Shown one piece after another: positions 1 to 8,853 of a stretch of 51,012 bases of DNA. The notes under the pieces were generated by a model. It worked only from the letters and a program-made list of their open reading frames with translations, was not told the origin of the DNA and did not search any database. How positions within the stretch are numbered: position 1 is the first letter of the stretch; each line of letters begins with the position of its first letter. The position numbers and the translations under genes are program-made. Source of the stretch: Glycomyces arizonensis DSM 44726 (GTDB lineage: Bacteria; Actinomycetota; Actinomycetes; Mycobacteriales; Micromonosporaceae); assembly GCF_000482705.1 (NCBI RefSeq), contig NZ_AXWO01000035.1:1-51012 (forward strand), read 5' to 3'.

Positions 1-157
1 TTCCAGCAGTTATCCCGAAGATGGGGGCAGGTTACCCACGTGTTACTCACCCGTTCGCCACTCGAGCACTCCCGAAGGAGCCTTTCCGTTCGACTTGCAT
101 GTGTGAAGCACGCCGCCAGCGTTCGTCCTGAGCCAGGATCAAACTCTCCAACCAAAA
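1..157 (-). rRNA. rrs: 16S ribosomal RNA, 5' end (partial)
   Basis: The reverse strand reads GGAGAGTTTGATCCTGGCTC (the universal 27F site) near 150-131 and continues with the conserved start of bacterial 16S rRNA down to position 1. Only about the first 155 nucleotides are present; the rest lies to the left of the window. The 5' boundary is approximate, because the mature end is set by RNase processing and cannot be read directly. The gene is transcribed leftwards, away from obgE, which lies upstream on the same strand. Confidence 0.97.
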
Positions 158-324
158 CTTGAAACAAGTATGTGTCGAAGCATGCCCTGACCGATTATCC
201 GGAACCACCGATCTCAGCAGACCAGCAGCCCCAAGGAAAAGACAGTCAAAAACAGTACCAACCAAACCACCCAGCACCTAGACCAAGCAATCCAGCCAGC
301 CCGCACGCTGACCATCCAAACACC

Positions 325-345
325 CTGTTGAGTTCTCAAACAACA
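325..345 (-). promoter_or_regulatory. rrn leader boxA-like / processing element
   Basis: On the minus strand this reads TGTTGTTTGAGAACTCAACA, the TTTGAGAACTCAA motif found in leaders and spacers of actinobacterial rRNA operons. Such elements help antitermination and rRNA processing. It lies about 170 bases upstream of the 16S start, in the expected orientation. The role is taken from known operons. Confidence 0.55.
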
Positions 346-524
346 CGCCACAACCAGTCTGTAAACATCTTGGATGTTCCAGCTCTGATCAGAGCGGCTC
401 CAGAAACTTACCAGATCAGTTTTTTGGCCGTTATCGGCCCCGATCTGTTCGTTCGGAGTTTTGCCCTTTCGGATCGTCCAGGGCCTTTCGGCTTTCCTGT
501 CCGTTTCCCCTGCGGGCAAGAACT

Positions 525-555
525 AATTTACGCGATGCGGAACCGGGGTTTACAA
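525..555 (-). promoter_or_regulatory. Candidate rRNA operon promoter
   Basis: The minus strand has TTGTAA (550-555) and TAAATT (525-530) separated by 19 bases. These are imperfect -35 and -10 hexamers with slightly wide spacing, placed upstream of the boxA-like element. Other weak candidates exist in the leader, so this is only a suggestion. Confidence 0.3.
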
Positions 556-624
556 GGGGGGTGCGTGTCCGGCGCCACACCCTTGCAAACCCCGCATTAT
601 CGCAGCTCAATGCCGGTATTGAGG

Positions 625-2088
625 CTAGCCGCGGCGTCGTTTGCCGCGGGCCTCCTCTTCTTTGGCGACACGTTCGAGCAACTCGGTCCGTCGGCCCTTG
701 CGCTCGGCGAGGCGCTCATCCGCGCTCTTGCGGTCGGTGCGCTCGAACCTGGCATCGGTCCCGCGCGGGCCGACCGTGGCGATGATCGACGGGTCGGTCG
801 GCTCCCACTCGAACTCGGTCTCGCTGATCCGCACCACCGAGCCCGGCACGGCGCCCTGCTTCGCGAGCTCCTCTTCGATGCCGAGATTGGCCAGGCGGTC
901 GGCGAGGTACCCGATGGCCTCCTCGTTCTCGAAGTTCGTCTGGCCGACCCACCGCTCGGGCTTCTGTCCGGTGATGACGAATTCGACATCGCCCTCGTAG
1001 GCGGGTGTCAGCTTGCGGACCTCGAAACCGGAGTCGTCGATGGCGGCCGGTCGGATGACGACGCGCGTCGCCTCGATCGGCGGCTGCTTGGCCCGGTAGT
1101 CCTCCACCGCCCGCGCGAAGGCGAAGGACAGCTCGCGCAGCCCCTCGCGGCTGACGGCGCTGGCCTCGAACACCGGCCAGCCGTACTTCTCCAGGTCGGG
1201 GCGGACGAACTCGGCGAGTTCGCGCCCGTCCGGGATGTCGATCTTGTTGAGCACGATGATGCGCGGCCGGTCGTTCAGGCCGCCGTACTCGGCGAGTTCG
1301 TGTTCGAGCGCGTCGATGTCCGACACCGGGTCGCGGTCGGTCTCGAGATTGGCGCAGTCGATGACGTGCGCCAGTACGGCGCAGCGCTCGATGTGCCGGA
1401 GGAATTCCAGCCCGAGGCCCTTGCCCTGGGCGGCTCCCGGGATGAGGCCGGGGACGTCGGCGATCGTGTAGGTCGTCTCGCCGGCGGAGACGACGCCGAG
1501 GTTCGGTGTCAGCGTCGTGAAGGGGTAGTCGGCGATCTTCGGGCGCGCGGCGGACATCGCCGCGATGAGCGAGGACTTGCCCGCGGAGGGGAAGCCGACG
1601 AGGCCGACGTCGGCGACGCTCTTGAGTTCTAGGGTGATGTCGAGCTCATCGCCGGGTTCGCCGAGTTCGGCGAAGCCGGGGACGCGGCGCTTGGAGCTGA
1701 CGAGCGAGGCGTTGCCGCGGCCGCCGCGGCCGCCGCTGGCGATCGTGAGCTCGGTGCCGATGCCGGTGAGGTCGGCGAGTTGCTCGCCGCTCGCGTACAC
1801 CACGGTGCCGTTGGGGACGGCGACGTGCAGGGTCTCGCCGGTGGCGCCGTCCCGGTTCGATCCCTTCCCGTGCTTGCCGTTGCCGGCTTGCAGGCGGCTC
1901 TGGAAGTGGAAGTCGAGCAGCGTGTGGACGTTGGGGTCGACGACGAACACGACGTTGCCGCCGTGCCCGCCGTCGCCGCCGTCGGGCCCGCCCAGCGGCT
2001 TGAACTTCTCGCGGTGGACCGACACGCAGCCGTTCCCGCCTTTACCGGCTATGACCTGCAGGTTCACCCGGTCAACAAAACTTGTCAC
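625..2088 (-). CDS. obgE: GTPase Obg (CgtA)
   Basis: Essential ribosome-associated GTPase acting in 50S assembly and stress control. The start is taken as GTG at 2088, giving 487 residues beginning [10 protein letters not shown], where Obg proteins normally begin; the frame stays open upstream but that part is not Obg-like. The order is: glycine-rich Obg fold (about 1-158), G domain with P-loop GFPSAGKSS (165-173), DVPG (211-214) and NKID (281-284), then an OCT domain (about 345-420) and a charged Lys/Arg/Glu tail. Obg is often near rplU-rpmA, but here the next features are a divergent tRNA-Lys and the rRNA operon. No part is missing. Confidence 0.97.
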   Translation of the reverse strand: MTSFVDRVNLQVIAGKGGNGCVSVHREKFKPLGGPDGGDGGHGGNVVFVVDPNVHTLLDFHFQSRLQAGNGKHGKGSNRDGATGETLHVAVPNGTVVYASGEQLADLTGIGTELTIASGGRGGRGNASLVSSKRRVPGFAELGEPGDELDITLELKSVADVGLVGFPSAGKSSLIAAMSAARPKIADYPFTTLTPNLGVVSAGETTYTIADVPGLIPGAAQGKGLGLEFLRHIERCAVLAHVIDCANLETDRDPVSDIDALEHELAEYGGLNDRPRIIVLNKIDIPDGRELAEFVRPDLEKYGWPVFEASAVSREGLRELSFAFARAVEDYRAKQPPIEATRVVIRPAAIDDSGFEVRKLTPAYEGDVEFVITGQKPERWVGQTNFENEEAIGYLADRLANLGIEEELAKQGAVPGSVVRISETEFEWEPTDPSIIATVGPRGTDARFERTDRKSADERLAERKGRRTELLERVAKEEEARGKRRRG

Positions 2089-2202
2089 TGACCAAGCGTA
2101 ACGACCGGTCGGCCCCCTGGAGCGGGAGCCCGTGGGACGTGCTAAAGTTTCTCCTCGTGCGAGCGACACGGGCCGGTTGGCCCCGAACTGCTCAATCATC
2201 AA

Positions 2203-2275
<73 letters not shown>

Positions 2276-2290
2276 CAACACATGCAGACA

Positions 2291-2317
2291 GAGGCCGGGC
2301 TCACGCCCGGCCTCTTT
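2291..2317 (+). terminator. Rho-independent terminator after tRNA-Lys
   Basis: Ten-base perfect stem GAGGCCGGGC / GCCCGGCCTC with a TCAC loop, followed by TTTGCT. It lies 15 bases after the tRNA and is the likely end of its transcript. Confidence 0.85.
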
Positions 2318-2421
2318 GCTGTTTCCCGCTCCGAGCAGATCGGCCTCGCGCGGCGATACGGCCGGTGCCCGTGGGCACCGGCCGTTTCTCGGTTCATTCC
2401 GCGAGTCGACGGTCGTCCGTG

Positions 2422-3168
2422 TCAGATCTCGTATTCGGCGAACAGCGTGTAGGACTGATTGAGGAGGTCTTCGACCATGGCGACAGCCGCGTCCGTGTCC
2501 TGCTGGGCGGTGTCGATGGTGGTGTCGACCGAGATCTCGATGTTGCTCACCGCGACGTCGATGAGGATCGTCTGGTAGCTGGGGTCGTCGGATATGGACA
2601 TGTAGCCGGCGTCGCCGATCGCGGTGTAGTCCGTGACTTCGAGGTTGGCGTCCTCGGTCTGGGTCACCTGCTCGTCCTCGACCCAGCCGATGTTGAACTC
2701 GGGGTCGTCGGTGACGTCGACGTAGATCGAGACGGTCCAGTAGCTCTCGGTGTAGAAGTAGCAGCTCACCGTTCCGGTCTCGCCGCTCGAGGACGCCGAG
2801 GTGTAGGTCTGCGAGGGGTCGACCGGCTCGCCCATGACGTCTTCGAAGGTGGCGAGGTCGTAGGCGGAGCAGGTCTCCTCGGTGAAGCCCGCGAACTCGC
2901 CGCCGGTGTCGCCGCCGTCGTCGGGCGTGGTCTCCTCCGTGGTGGGCTCGTCCTCGGTGGTGGGGTCCGCCTCGGCCGAGGTGGTCGGGTCGGTGCCGCC
3001 GCCGGTGTCGGTGGAGTCGTCGCTCCGCTGGATGATGAGGAGCGTCACGGTCATGATGATGATGAGCACCACGATGACCGCGACCCCTATGAGCCAGAGG
3101 TTGTTCTGGCGCGGCGGCTGGGGCTGTCCGTACGGGGGCGTGTAGGACGGCTGAGAGGGGTACGACAT
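2422..3168 (-). CDS. Hypothetical single-pass membrane protein with proline-rich N-terminus
   Basis: 248 residues, family not recognised. The N-terminus (1-22) is rich in Pro, Tyr and Gln, as in many actinobacterial membrane proteins. It is followed by one strong transmembrane helix (about 24-47, LWLIGVAVIVVLIIIMTVTL). Next comes an acidic Thr/Asp/Glu linker (50-90), probably disordered, then a folded domain of about 150 residues with two cysteines (in ETCSAY and VSCYFY) that could form a disulfide outside the cell. The topology suggests a short cytoplasmic N-terminus and an extracytoplasmic domain of unknown role. It is monocistronic and divergent from phoU, and has no functional context. 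Confidence 0.85.
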   Translation of the reverse strand: MSYPSQPSYTPPYGQPQPPRQNNLWLIGVAVIVVLIIIMTVTLLIIQRSDDSTDTGGGTDPTTSAEADPTTEDEPTTEETTPDDGGDTGGEFAGFTEETCSAYDLATFEDVMGEPVDPSQTYTSASSSGETGTVSCYFYTESYWTVSIYVDVTDDPEFNIGWVEDEQVTQTEDANLEVTDYTAIGDAGYMSISDDPSYQTILIDVAVSNIEISVDTTIDTAQQDTDAAVAMVEDLLNQSYTLFAEYEI

Positions 3169-3328
3169 TCGCTCACTCCCGGGGATCGATCATGGGTTCG
3201 TCTTCACTGTAACGTCGCCCGGCCACATCGTGTCGCCTGGTAACGCGAGTGGGACTTGTGCCCGGTTGTGCTTAGACTGTGCGGGTACGGGCCTTGGGGC
3301 CCTGTCTCCGACCCGCGATTGGGCCATC

Positions 3329-3976
3329 ATGGCGAACGTCTTTCACCGGCACCTCGATGATCTGAACGGGCTGCTCGTCGACATGGCGCGCCGCGCCGGT
3401 GCGGCGATGGAGCGGGCCGGGGCGGCGCTGCTGGAGGCCGACGCGGCGGCGGCCGAGGCGGTGGTGGCGGCCGACGAGGAGATCAACGCGCTCCAGTTCC
3501 GGGTCGACGACCGGATCGTGGCGCTGATGACGCAGTACGAGCCGGTGGCCTCCGACCTGCGGTTCATTCTCGGTGCGGTGCGGATCTCGGTGGACCTGGA
3601 GCGGATGGGCGACCTGGCCAAGCACGTGTCGAAGACGGTGGTCATGCGCTCGCCGGCCGCGGCGATCCCCGAGTCGCTGCGCGAGGATTTCGCGGCGATG
3701 AGCCGGGCGGCGGTGCGGATCTCGGAGAAGCTGGTGCGGATCCTCGCCGAGCACGACCGGCTCGGGGCGGCGCAGCTGGGCTTGGACGACGACGAGCTGG
3801 ACGCGGTCCAGCGGCGCATCCACGAGCAGCTGCCCGGTTTCGGGTACGGGCCGCAGGCGGCGGTGGACGCGGCGCTGCTGGCGCGGTTCTTCGAGCGGTT
3901 CGGCGATCACGCGGTGCGCGTGTCGCATCAGGTGGTGTATCTGGTGACGGGTGATGTTCACCTGGACCGTTCATAA
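3329..3976 (+). CDS. phoU: Phosphate transport system regulator PhoU
   Basis: 215 residues of all-helical PhoU type with two tandem three-helix repeats. The metal-binding consensus is visible as DLRFILGAVRISVDLERMGD (about 76-95) and, in the second repeat, LLARFFERFGDHAVRVS. PhoU links the Pst transporter to the PhoR kinase and keeps the Pho regulon off when phosphate is plentiful. The ATG at 3329 (MANVFHRHLDDL) matches the usual PhoU start. The gene precedes the pst genes on the same strand but is separated from pstS by a 213-base gap that holds a PHO box, so it is probably not co-transcribed with them. Confidence 0.95.
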   Translation: MANVFHRHLDDLNGLLVDMARRAGAAMERAGAALLEADAAAAEAVVAADEEINALQFRVDDRIVALMTQYEPVASDLRFILGAVRISVDLERMGDLAKHVSKTVVMRSPAAAIPESLREDFAAMSRAAVRISEKLVRILAEHDRLGAAQLGLDDDELDAVQRRIHEQLPGFGYGPQAAVDAALLARFFERFGDHAVRVSHQVVYLVTGDVHLDRS

Positions 3977-4073
3977 CGTTCTGGTCACGACGGGGCGCCG
4001 CCCCGATTGCATCTCCTGCTCACAACGGTGTGTGCGTACTGGCGCGCGCCGTTGTCGCGAATCGCGCTCAGGC

Positions 4074-4095
4074 GTTCACCTCGAGTTCAACTCCA
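4074..4095 (+). promoter_or_regulatory. PHO box (PhoP operator) upstream of pstS
   Basis: Two adjacent 11-base direct repeats, GTTCACCTCGA and GTTCAACTCCA, match the Streptomyces-type PHO box (GTTCA followed by a degenerate six bases, period 11). A weaker third unit may follow at 4096. The box ends 94 bases before the pstS start and predicts PhoP-dependent induction of pstSCA at low phosphate. Confidence 0.8.
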
Positions 4096-4189
4096 AGTCG
4101 CCGGGTGAACACCGGCTCTGGTTTTCATTGGTCGCGAACAGTGAAGCAGTGACCCGGTGTGCGACCGGGAGACGGAGTAGAGACCAGCT

Positions 4190-5233
4190 GTGAACATGAA
4201 ACTGAACCGCAGGGCCATCTTCGGCACGGTCACCGCCGGCGCCCTCGCGTTGAGCCTCGCGGCGTGCGGCGGCGATGACGGTGGCGACTCGGTCCCGGAG
4301 ATCAACGGAACCGGCGCGAGCTTCCCCGACGCGTTCTATGCCGCGGCCATCGAAGGCTACGCCGAGGCCAACCCGGACGCGATCGTCACCTACGACGCGG
4401 TCGGCTCGGGCACCGGCAAGTCCGACTTCGGCGAGGGTCTGAACGACTTCGCTGGCACCGACTCGCTGGTCGGCGAGGGCGACGGACCGGAGGAGGGCTC
4501 CTACCAGTACCTCCCGACGGTGGCCGCCCCGATCACCGTGTCCTACAACCTGCCCGAGGTCGAGGCCCTGCAGCTGAGCCAGGAGACCCTGGCGCAGATC
4601 TTCCAGGGCGACATCACCTCCTGGGACGACGAGGCGATCGCGGCGGACAACCCCGACGCCGAGCTGCCCGCGGTCGAGATCACCGTCGCCCACCGCTCGG
4701 ACGGCTCGGGCACGACCAGCAACTTCTCGAAGTTCCTCGACGAGGCCACCGAGTCCTGGACCCTGGGCGCCGGGGACACCGTCGAGTGGCCGTCCAACTC
4801 GGTCGGCGGCGACGGCAACACCGGTGTGGCCCAGACCATCCAGGACACCGAGGGCGCCATCGGCTACGTGGACCTGGCCGACGCCACCGCGTCCGGCCTG
4901 GTCTTCGCCTCGATCGAGAACGCCGACGGCAACTTCACCCAGCCGACCCTGGAGGGCACCACGGCGGGCCTGGAGGGCGCCGTGGTCAACGACGACCTGT
5001 CGTACAACCCGCTCGACGCCGCCGGCCCCGAGGCCTACCCGATCACGGCGCCGACCTATCTGCTGATCCGCACCGAGTACGAGGACGCGGCCGTCGGCCA
5101 GGCGGTCAAGGACTTCGTGGAGTACCTGCTGACCGACGGCCAGGAGCTGGCCGCCGACAACCACTTCGCGCCGCTGCCCGAGGGCCTGCGGCAGCAGGCC
5201 ATGGACGCGTTGAACGAGACGATTGCCGACTAG
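4190..5233 (+). CDS. pstS: Phosphate ABC transporter substrate-binding lipoprotein PstS
   Basis: 347 residues. The signal peptide ends in the lipobox LSLAACGG (Cys at about residue 26), so the protein is membrane-anchored outside the cell. The phosphate-binding loops are visible: NGTGASFP near the N-terminus, YDAVGSGTGKSDF, and AHRSDGSGTT in the middle, the typical PstS Ser/Thr/Arg/Asp ligand sets. Start is GTG 4190 with GGAG 12 bases upstream; ATG 4196 is an alternative in the same frame. It is first in pstS-pstC-pstA and is controlled by the PHO box at 4074. Confidence 0.96.
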   Translation: MNMKLNRRAIFGTVTAGALALSLAACGGDDGGDSVPEINGTGASFPDAFYAAAIEGYAEANPDAIVTYDAVGSGTGKSDFGEGLNDFAGTDSLVGEGDGPEEGSYQYLPTVAAPITVSYNLPEVEALQLSQETLAQIFQGDITSWDDEAIAADNPDAELPAVEITVAHRSDGSGTTSNFSKFLDEATESWTLGAGDTVEWPSNSVGGDGNTGVAQTIQDTEGAIGYVDLADATASGLVFASIENADGNFTQPTLEGTTAGLEGAVVNDDLSYNPLDAAGPEAYPITAPTYLLIRTEYEDAAVGQAVKDFVEYLLTDGQELAADNHFAPLPEGLRQQAMDALNETIAD

Positions 5234-5317
5234 GAATCCGTGTCCGACGGCCCCGGCGGCGCCCTTGGCGCCGGTGGGGTCTTCGGCCGTTCCGCGAACG
5301 AAACCGGAGTTTCCATC

Positions 5318-6304
5318 TTGACCGCTACGGCATCACCCGAGACCTCCGAGGACCTCGACCTCGGCGGCGATTCCCGCGCCCGGGGGGCCGACCGGGGCTT
5401 CAGGGGCCTGGTCACGCTCGCCGGGCTCATGGTCCTGGTCGTGCTGGCCCTGATCCTGGTCGCCACCGCCCTCCGCGCCATGCCCGCGCTCAGCGAGGAG
5501 GGCCTGTGGGGCTTCATCACCGGCACGCGCTGGGCGCCGAACGAGGACGTCTTCGGCACCTTCCCGATGCTCTACGGGACCTTGGTCACCTCGCTGATCG
5601 GCATGGTCGTCGCGGTGCCGGTCTCGATCGGCATCGCGCTGTTCACCACCGAGATCGCCCACCGGCGGCTGCGCAAGTACATCGTCACCGTCGTCGACCT
5701 CCTGGCCACCATCCCCTCGGTGGTCTTCGGCCTGGTCGGCGTGCTGGTGGTGGTCCCGTTCATCGACGACTGGTACCAGGGCCTGGCGGGTCTGGTCGAA
5801 CCGGTGCCGGTCCTGACGTCGGTCTTCGACGAGTCCAACACCGGCCGGAACTACTTCACCGCCGGCATGGTGCTGGCGATCATGACGATCCCGATCATCA
5901 CCTCGATCGCCCGCGAGGTCTTCGACACGGTCCCCGAGACCGACAAGCAGGCGGCCTACGCGCTGGGCGCGACCCGCTGGGAGATGATCAAGGGCGCCAT
6001 GCTCCCCCACTCCTTCGGGGGACTGGTGGGCGCCTCGATGCTGGGTCTGGGCCGGGCCATGGGCGAGACGATCGCGGTGGCGCTGGTCATCGGCGGCTCG
6101 TTCCACATCTCGGCGAACGTGTTCGACACCGGCAACACCATGGCCGCGGTGATCGCCCAGCAGTGGGGCGAGTCGACCGGGCTGCACACCGACGCGCTGG
6201 TGGGCATCGGCGTGGTGCTGTTCGCCATCACCGTCATCATCAACTTCGCCGCCCGCTGGGTCGTCCGCCGGGCCGAGACCAAGATGCGAGGAGCCCACTC
6301 ATGA
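5318..6304 (+). CDS. pstC: Phosphate ABC transporter permease PstC
   Basis: 328 residues from TTG 5318, which has GGAG at 5306-5309. A GTG at 5240 in the same frame would add a Gly-rich 26-residue leader and cannot be excluded. The protein has six predicted membrane helices, beginning near LVTLAGLMVLVVLALILVAT, and the binding-protein-dependent permease EAA-type loop (AAYALGATRWEMIKGAMLP). The sequence ATIPSVVFGLVGV is characteristic of PstC. The stop overlaps the pstA start as ATGA, indicating translational coupling. Confidence 0.95.
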   Translation: MTATASPETSEDLDLGGDSRARGADRGFRGLVTLAGLMVLVVLALILVATALRAMPALSEEGLWGFITGTRWAPNEDVFGTFPMLYGTLVTSLIGMVVAVPVSIGIALFTTEIAHRRLRKYIVTVVDLLATIPSVVFGLVGVLVVVPFIDDWYQGLAGLVEPVPVLTSVFDESNTGRNYFTAGMVLAIMTIPIITSIAREVFDTVPETDKQAAYALGATRWEMIKGAMLPHSFGGLVGASMLGLGRAMGETIAVALVIGGSFHISANVFDTGNTMAAVIAQQWGESTGLHTDALVGIGVVLFAITVIINFAARWVVRRAETKMRGAHS

Positions 6305-7197
6305 CCACTGTGCACCACGGCGCCCCGCCGGACCTGTCGGGCAGGAACCTCTCGCTGCGGCGCGCGGCGGCGAACCGCGCCGCCACCGTCGGCATCGGCC
6401 TGTGCGTGCTGGTCGCCGCCTTCCCGCTGATCCTGGTCGCCTACCAGGTGGTGGTGCGCGGCGGCTCGGCGCTCAGCCTCGGGTTCCTGGTCGAGGAGAT
6501 CCCGCGCAACTACCGCACCGCGGGCGGGGGCATGGGGCCGGCCATCGTCGGGACCCTGCTGATCACCGGGATGGCCGCGCTCATCGCGATCCCGGTCGGC
6601 GTGCTCGGGGCGGTCTACCTCAACGAGTACGGCAAGAGCGGGCCGCTGGCGCGGTTCATCAGGACGATGGCCGACGTCATGACCGGTGTCCCGTCGATCG
6701 TGATGGGCCTGTTCATCTACGTCGTGTACGTGGTGGTGATCGAGGAGCGGACCGGTTTCGGCGGGGCGCTGGCGCTGGCGTGCCTGATGCTGCCGATCGT
6801 GATCCGCTCGACCGAGGAGATGCTGCGGTTGGTCCCCGATGAGCTGCGCCAGGCCTCGGCGGCGCTGGGGGCGCGCAAGTGGCGCACCACGCTGTCGGTC
6901 GTGCTGCCGACGGCCTCGTCGGGGATCACGTCCGGTGCGCTGCTGGCGGTGGCGCGCGCGGCCGGGGAGACCGCGCCGATCATCGTCACCGTGGGCCTGA
7001 CCTACCTCTACCGGCCGGATCTGTTCGCCGGGCAGAACACGACGCTGGCGGCGCAGATCTACCGCAACGCGACGCAGCCGTTCGAGGCCTCGCAGGAGCG
7101 CGCCTGGGGTGCGGCCTTGGCCTTGATCGCGATCGTCTTCCTGTTCACGATCGTGGCGAGGGTCATCGCCTCGCGCTTCGCCGTCGACAGGCGCTGA
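6301..7197 (+). CDS. pstA: Phosphate ABC transporter permease PstA
   Basis: 298 residues with six membrane helices, partner of PstC in the phosphate channel. MTGVPSIVMGLFIYVVYVVV and the EAA loop (ASAALGARKWRTTLSVVLPT) are typical of PstA, as is the conserved ARAAGETAPI segment. The ATG at 6301 overlaps the pstC stop by four bases. In most actinobacteria pstB follows directly; here the operon ends at a strong terminator and pstB lies on the other strand. The frame is open far upstream on this strand, but that part is only a shadow of pstS and pstC. Confidence 0.96.
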   Translation: MTTVHHGAPPDLSGRNLSLRRAAANRAATVGIGLCVLVAAFPLILVAYQVVVRGGSALSLGFLVEEIPRNYRTAGGGMGPAIVGTLLITGMAALIAIPVGVLGAVYLNEYGKSGPLARFIRTMADVMTGVPSIVMGLFIYVVYVVVIEERTGFGGALALACLMLPIVIRSTEEMLRLVPDELRQASAALGARKWRTTLSVVLPTASSGITSGALLAVARAAGETAPIIVTVGLTYLYRPDLFAGQNTTLAAQIYRNATQPFEASQERAWGAALALIAIVFLFTIVARVIASRFAVDRR

Positions 7198-7225
7198 CCG
7201 GGCCCCGCGGCCGGTCGATGCGCTG

Positions 7226-7260
7226 ACGCCCCCGCGCCGGTTCGCCGGTGCGGGGGCGTT
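7226..7260 (+). terminator. Terminator of pstSCA
   Basis: A 15-base stem, starting ACGCCCCCGC and closing GCGGGGGCGT, with a TTCG tetraloop, 29 bases after pstA. The T-run is only TT, as is common at high GC. Confidence 0.75.
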
Positions 7261-7282
7261 GCGCCGTCTGCCGGGGACGGCG

Positions 7283-7308
7283 AAGGCCCCGCGCTCGGGC
7301 GGGGCCTT
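7283..7308 (-). terminator. Terminator of pstB (convergent)
   Basis: Ten-base stem AAGGCCCCGC / GCGGGGCCTT with a six-base loop, 18 bases beyond the pstB stop. It faces the pstSCA terminator, so each transcript has its own hairpin. Confidence 0.65.
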
Positions 7309-7325
7309 GCCGGTGCGGTCGCGGT

Positions 7326-8213
7326 CTAGCCGAAGCGGCCGGTGACGTAGTTCTCGGTGCGCTCGTCGGCGGGGGTGGTGAAGATCCTCTGCGTGTCGTC
7401 GAACTCGACCAGGACGCCGGTGCGGGTGTCGCTGGCCTCGTCGACCTCGGTGGAGAAGAACGCGGTCTTGTCGGAGACGCGGGCGGCCTGCTGCATGTTG
7501 TGGGTGACGATGACGATGGTGAACTGCTTTGCCAGGTCGACCATGAGCTCTTCGATGCGGGCCGTGGCGATCGGGTCGAGCGCCGAGCACGGTTCGTCCA
7601 TGAGGACGACCTCGGGCTGGAGCGCGATGGTCCGGGCGATGCACAGCCGCTGCTGCTGGCCGCCGGACAGGGTCAGGGCGCTCTTTCTGAGGTTGTCCTT
7701 GACCTCGTCCCAGAGCGCGGCCTTCTTCAGGGCGTCCTCGACGATGCCGTCGCGTTCGGAGCGGGGGACGCCGTGGATGCGGGGCCCGTAGGCGACGTTG
7801 TCGTAGATGGACTTGGGGAACGGGTTGGCCTTCTGGAAGACCATGCCGATGCGGCGGCGCACCTCGACGGGGTCGACGCCGGCCTCGTAGATGTCCTTGC
7901 CGTGGTAGGCGACCGTGCCCTGGACGCGGGCGCCGGGGATGAGGTCGTTCATGCGGTTGAGCGAGCGCAGCAGGGTGGACTTGCCGCAGCCGGAGGGGCC
8001 GATGAGCGCGGTGATCTCGTTCTTGGCGACGGTGAAGTCGACGCCTTTGACGGCGTGGAAGCCGCCGTAGAAGACGTTGACGTCCCGGATGTCGAAGACG
8101 GTGGGGCCGTCGATGCCTGCGGGGGCGCGCCGGGGCGCGGCCTCGGGGGCCGCGGCGATGCGGCGGGGGCTGACGGTGGGGCCGGCGCCGGGCATGGTCG
8201 GGTCGCTCGTCAT
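7326..8213 (-). CDS. pstB: Phosphate ABC transporter ATP-binding protein PstB
   Basis: 295 residues from ATG 8213, preceded by AGGAG at a 7-base spacing. Walker [10 protein letters not shown] (72-80), signature LSGGQQ (182-187) and Walker B VVLMDEP (202-208) are intact. [14 protein letters not shown] and [20 protein letters not shown] are PstB-specific. The first 35 residues are an Ala/Pro-rich extension. It supplies the ATPase for PstSCA. It is on the opposite strand, converging with pstA and driven by its own PHO box (8296-8317), so transporter stoichiometry depends on two separate PhoP targets. Confidence 0.96.
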   Translation of the reverse strand: MTSDPTMPGAGPTVSPRRIAAAPEAAPRRAPAGIDGPTVFDIRDVNVFYGGFHAVKGVDFTVAKNEITALIGPSGCGKSTLLRSLNRMNDLIPGARVQGTVAYHGKDIYEAGVDPVEVRRRIGMVFQKANPFPKSIYDNVAYGPRIHGVPRSERDGIVEDALKKAALWDEVKDNLRKSALTLSGGQQQRLCIARTIALQPEVVLMDEPCSALDPIATARIEELMVDLAKQFTIVIVTHNMQQAARVSDKTAFFSTEVDEASDTRTGVLVEFDDTQRIFTTPADERTENYVTGRFG

Positions 8214-8295
8214 GGGTTTCTCCTCTGCGGGGAGCTGGCCGGAAGCGGTCGGGGCTGTGGCGACGATAGACGCCGCGGGTAGCGGTGAGCCCGCT

Positions 8296-8317
8296 CTTCG
8301 GTGAACGGCGGGTGAAT
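8296..8317 (-). promoter_or_regulatory. PHO box (PhoP operator) upstream of pstB
   Basis: On the minus strand, ATTCACCCGCC and GTTCACCGAAG are adjacent 11-base direct repeats of the PHO-box type. They lie about 80 bases upstream of the pstB start. Together with the box at 4074 they predict co-induction of the split pst genes by PhoP. Confidence 0.7.
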
Positions 8318-8406
8318 CCGAGGGCGCGAGAGCGTCTCGCGGGCCCGGTCGCGCCCGTCGCGCGGGTCGCTGGACGTCCGGCCCTGTTTGCGGCGATACT
8401 GACGCC

Positions 8407-8793
8407 ATGAGTTTTGTGATACGTCTGCTGCTCACCGCGGTGGCCTTGTGGATCGCGACGGCGCTGCTCTCCGGTCTGACGGTGTTCGGCGATTCGACGT
8501 GGGCGAAGGTCCTGTCGCTGGTGGTGGCCGCTTTGGTGTTCACGGTGGTGAACACCTTCGTGAAGCCGCTGGTGATGGCGATCGGCTGCGCGCTGTACGT
8601 GCTGACGCTGGGCCTGTTCGGCCTGGTGGTGAACGCCCTCATGTTCTGGCTGATGGGCTGGGTCTCGGACCAGTTCGAGGTGGGCATCGCCGTGGACGGG
8701 TTCTGGGCGGCGTTCTGGGGCGCGATCATCGTCTGGGTGGCGATGTGGGTGCTGGATCTGATCTTGCCGCGGCGCAAGGGGGCGGGGCGCTGA
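8407..8793 (+). CDS. Phage holin family (4-TMS, PF04020-like) membrane protein
   Basis: 128 residues with four hydrophobic helices at about 3-23, 36-55, 60-84 and 98-119, and a basic tail RRKGAGR. The pattern VNTFVKPL followed by [16 protein letters not shown] is typical of the small PF04020 (DUF360, 'mycobacterial 4 TMS phage holin') family, which is chromosomal and widespread. The family name does not establish a holin role. The gene is a single unit, divergent from pstB and convergent with the next gene. Confidence 0.85.
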   Translation: MSFVIRLLLTAVALWIATALLSGLTVFGDSTWAKVLSLVVAALVFTVVNTFVKPLVMAIGCALYVLTLGLFGLVVNALMFWLMGWVSDQFEVGIAVDGFWAAFWGAIIVWVAMWVLDLILPRRKGAGR

Positions 8794-8802
8794 GGGACCG
8801 CT

Positions 8803-8833
8803 CGGGCCTGTCCCGCGAATCAGGACAGGCCCG
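8803..8833. terminator. Bidirectional terminator between convergent genes
   Basis: Perfect 11-base stem CGGGCCTGTCC / GGACAGGCCCG with a nine-base loop in the gap between two convergent genes. There is no T-run on either side. Confidence 0.6.
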
Positions 8834-8853
8834 GGGCGTGCGCTTCGCCGTCC

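Larger units (their letters stand above)
158..624 (-). other. rRNA operon leader / promoter region without genes
   Basis: This gene-free stretch separates the obgE stop from the 16S gene. It holds the leader of the rRNA operon, with a boxA-like antitermination or processing element at 325-345 and a weak promoter candidate at 525-555. Open frames across it on both strands show no coding bias or recognisable product. Confidence 0.6.

Noticed and set aside
3950..4010. A further PHO box at the phoU end (GTTCATAACG)
   Set aside because: A second unit at 11-base spacing is not convincing, and the box at 4074 is much better.
4786..6300. Long in-frame extension upstream of pstA
   Set aside because: It is an open shadow frame of pstS and pstC; the ATG at 6301 overlaps the pstC stop and matches PstA proteins.
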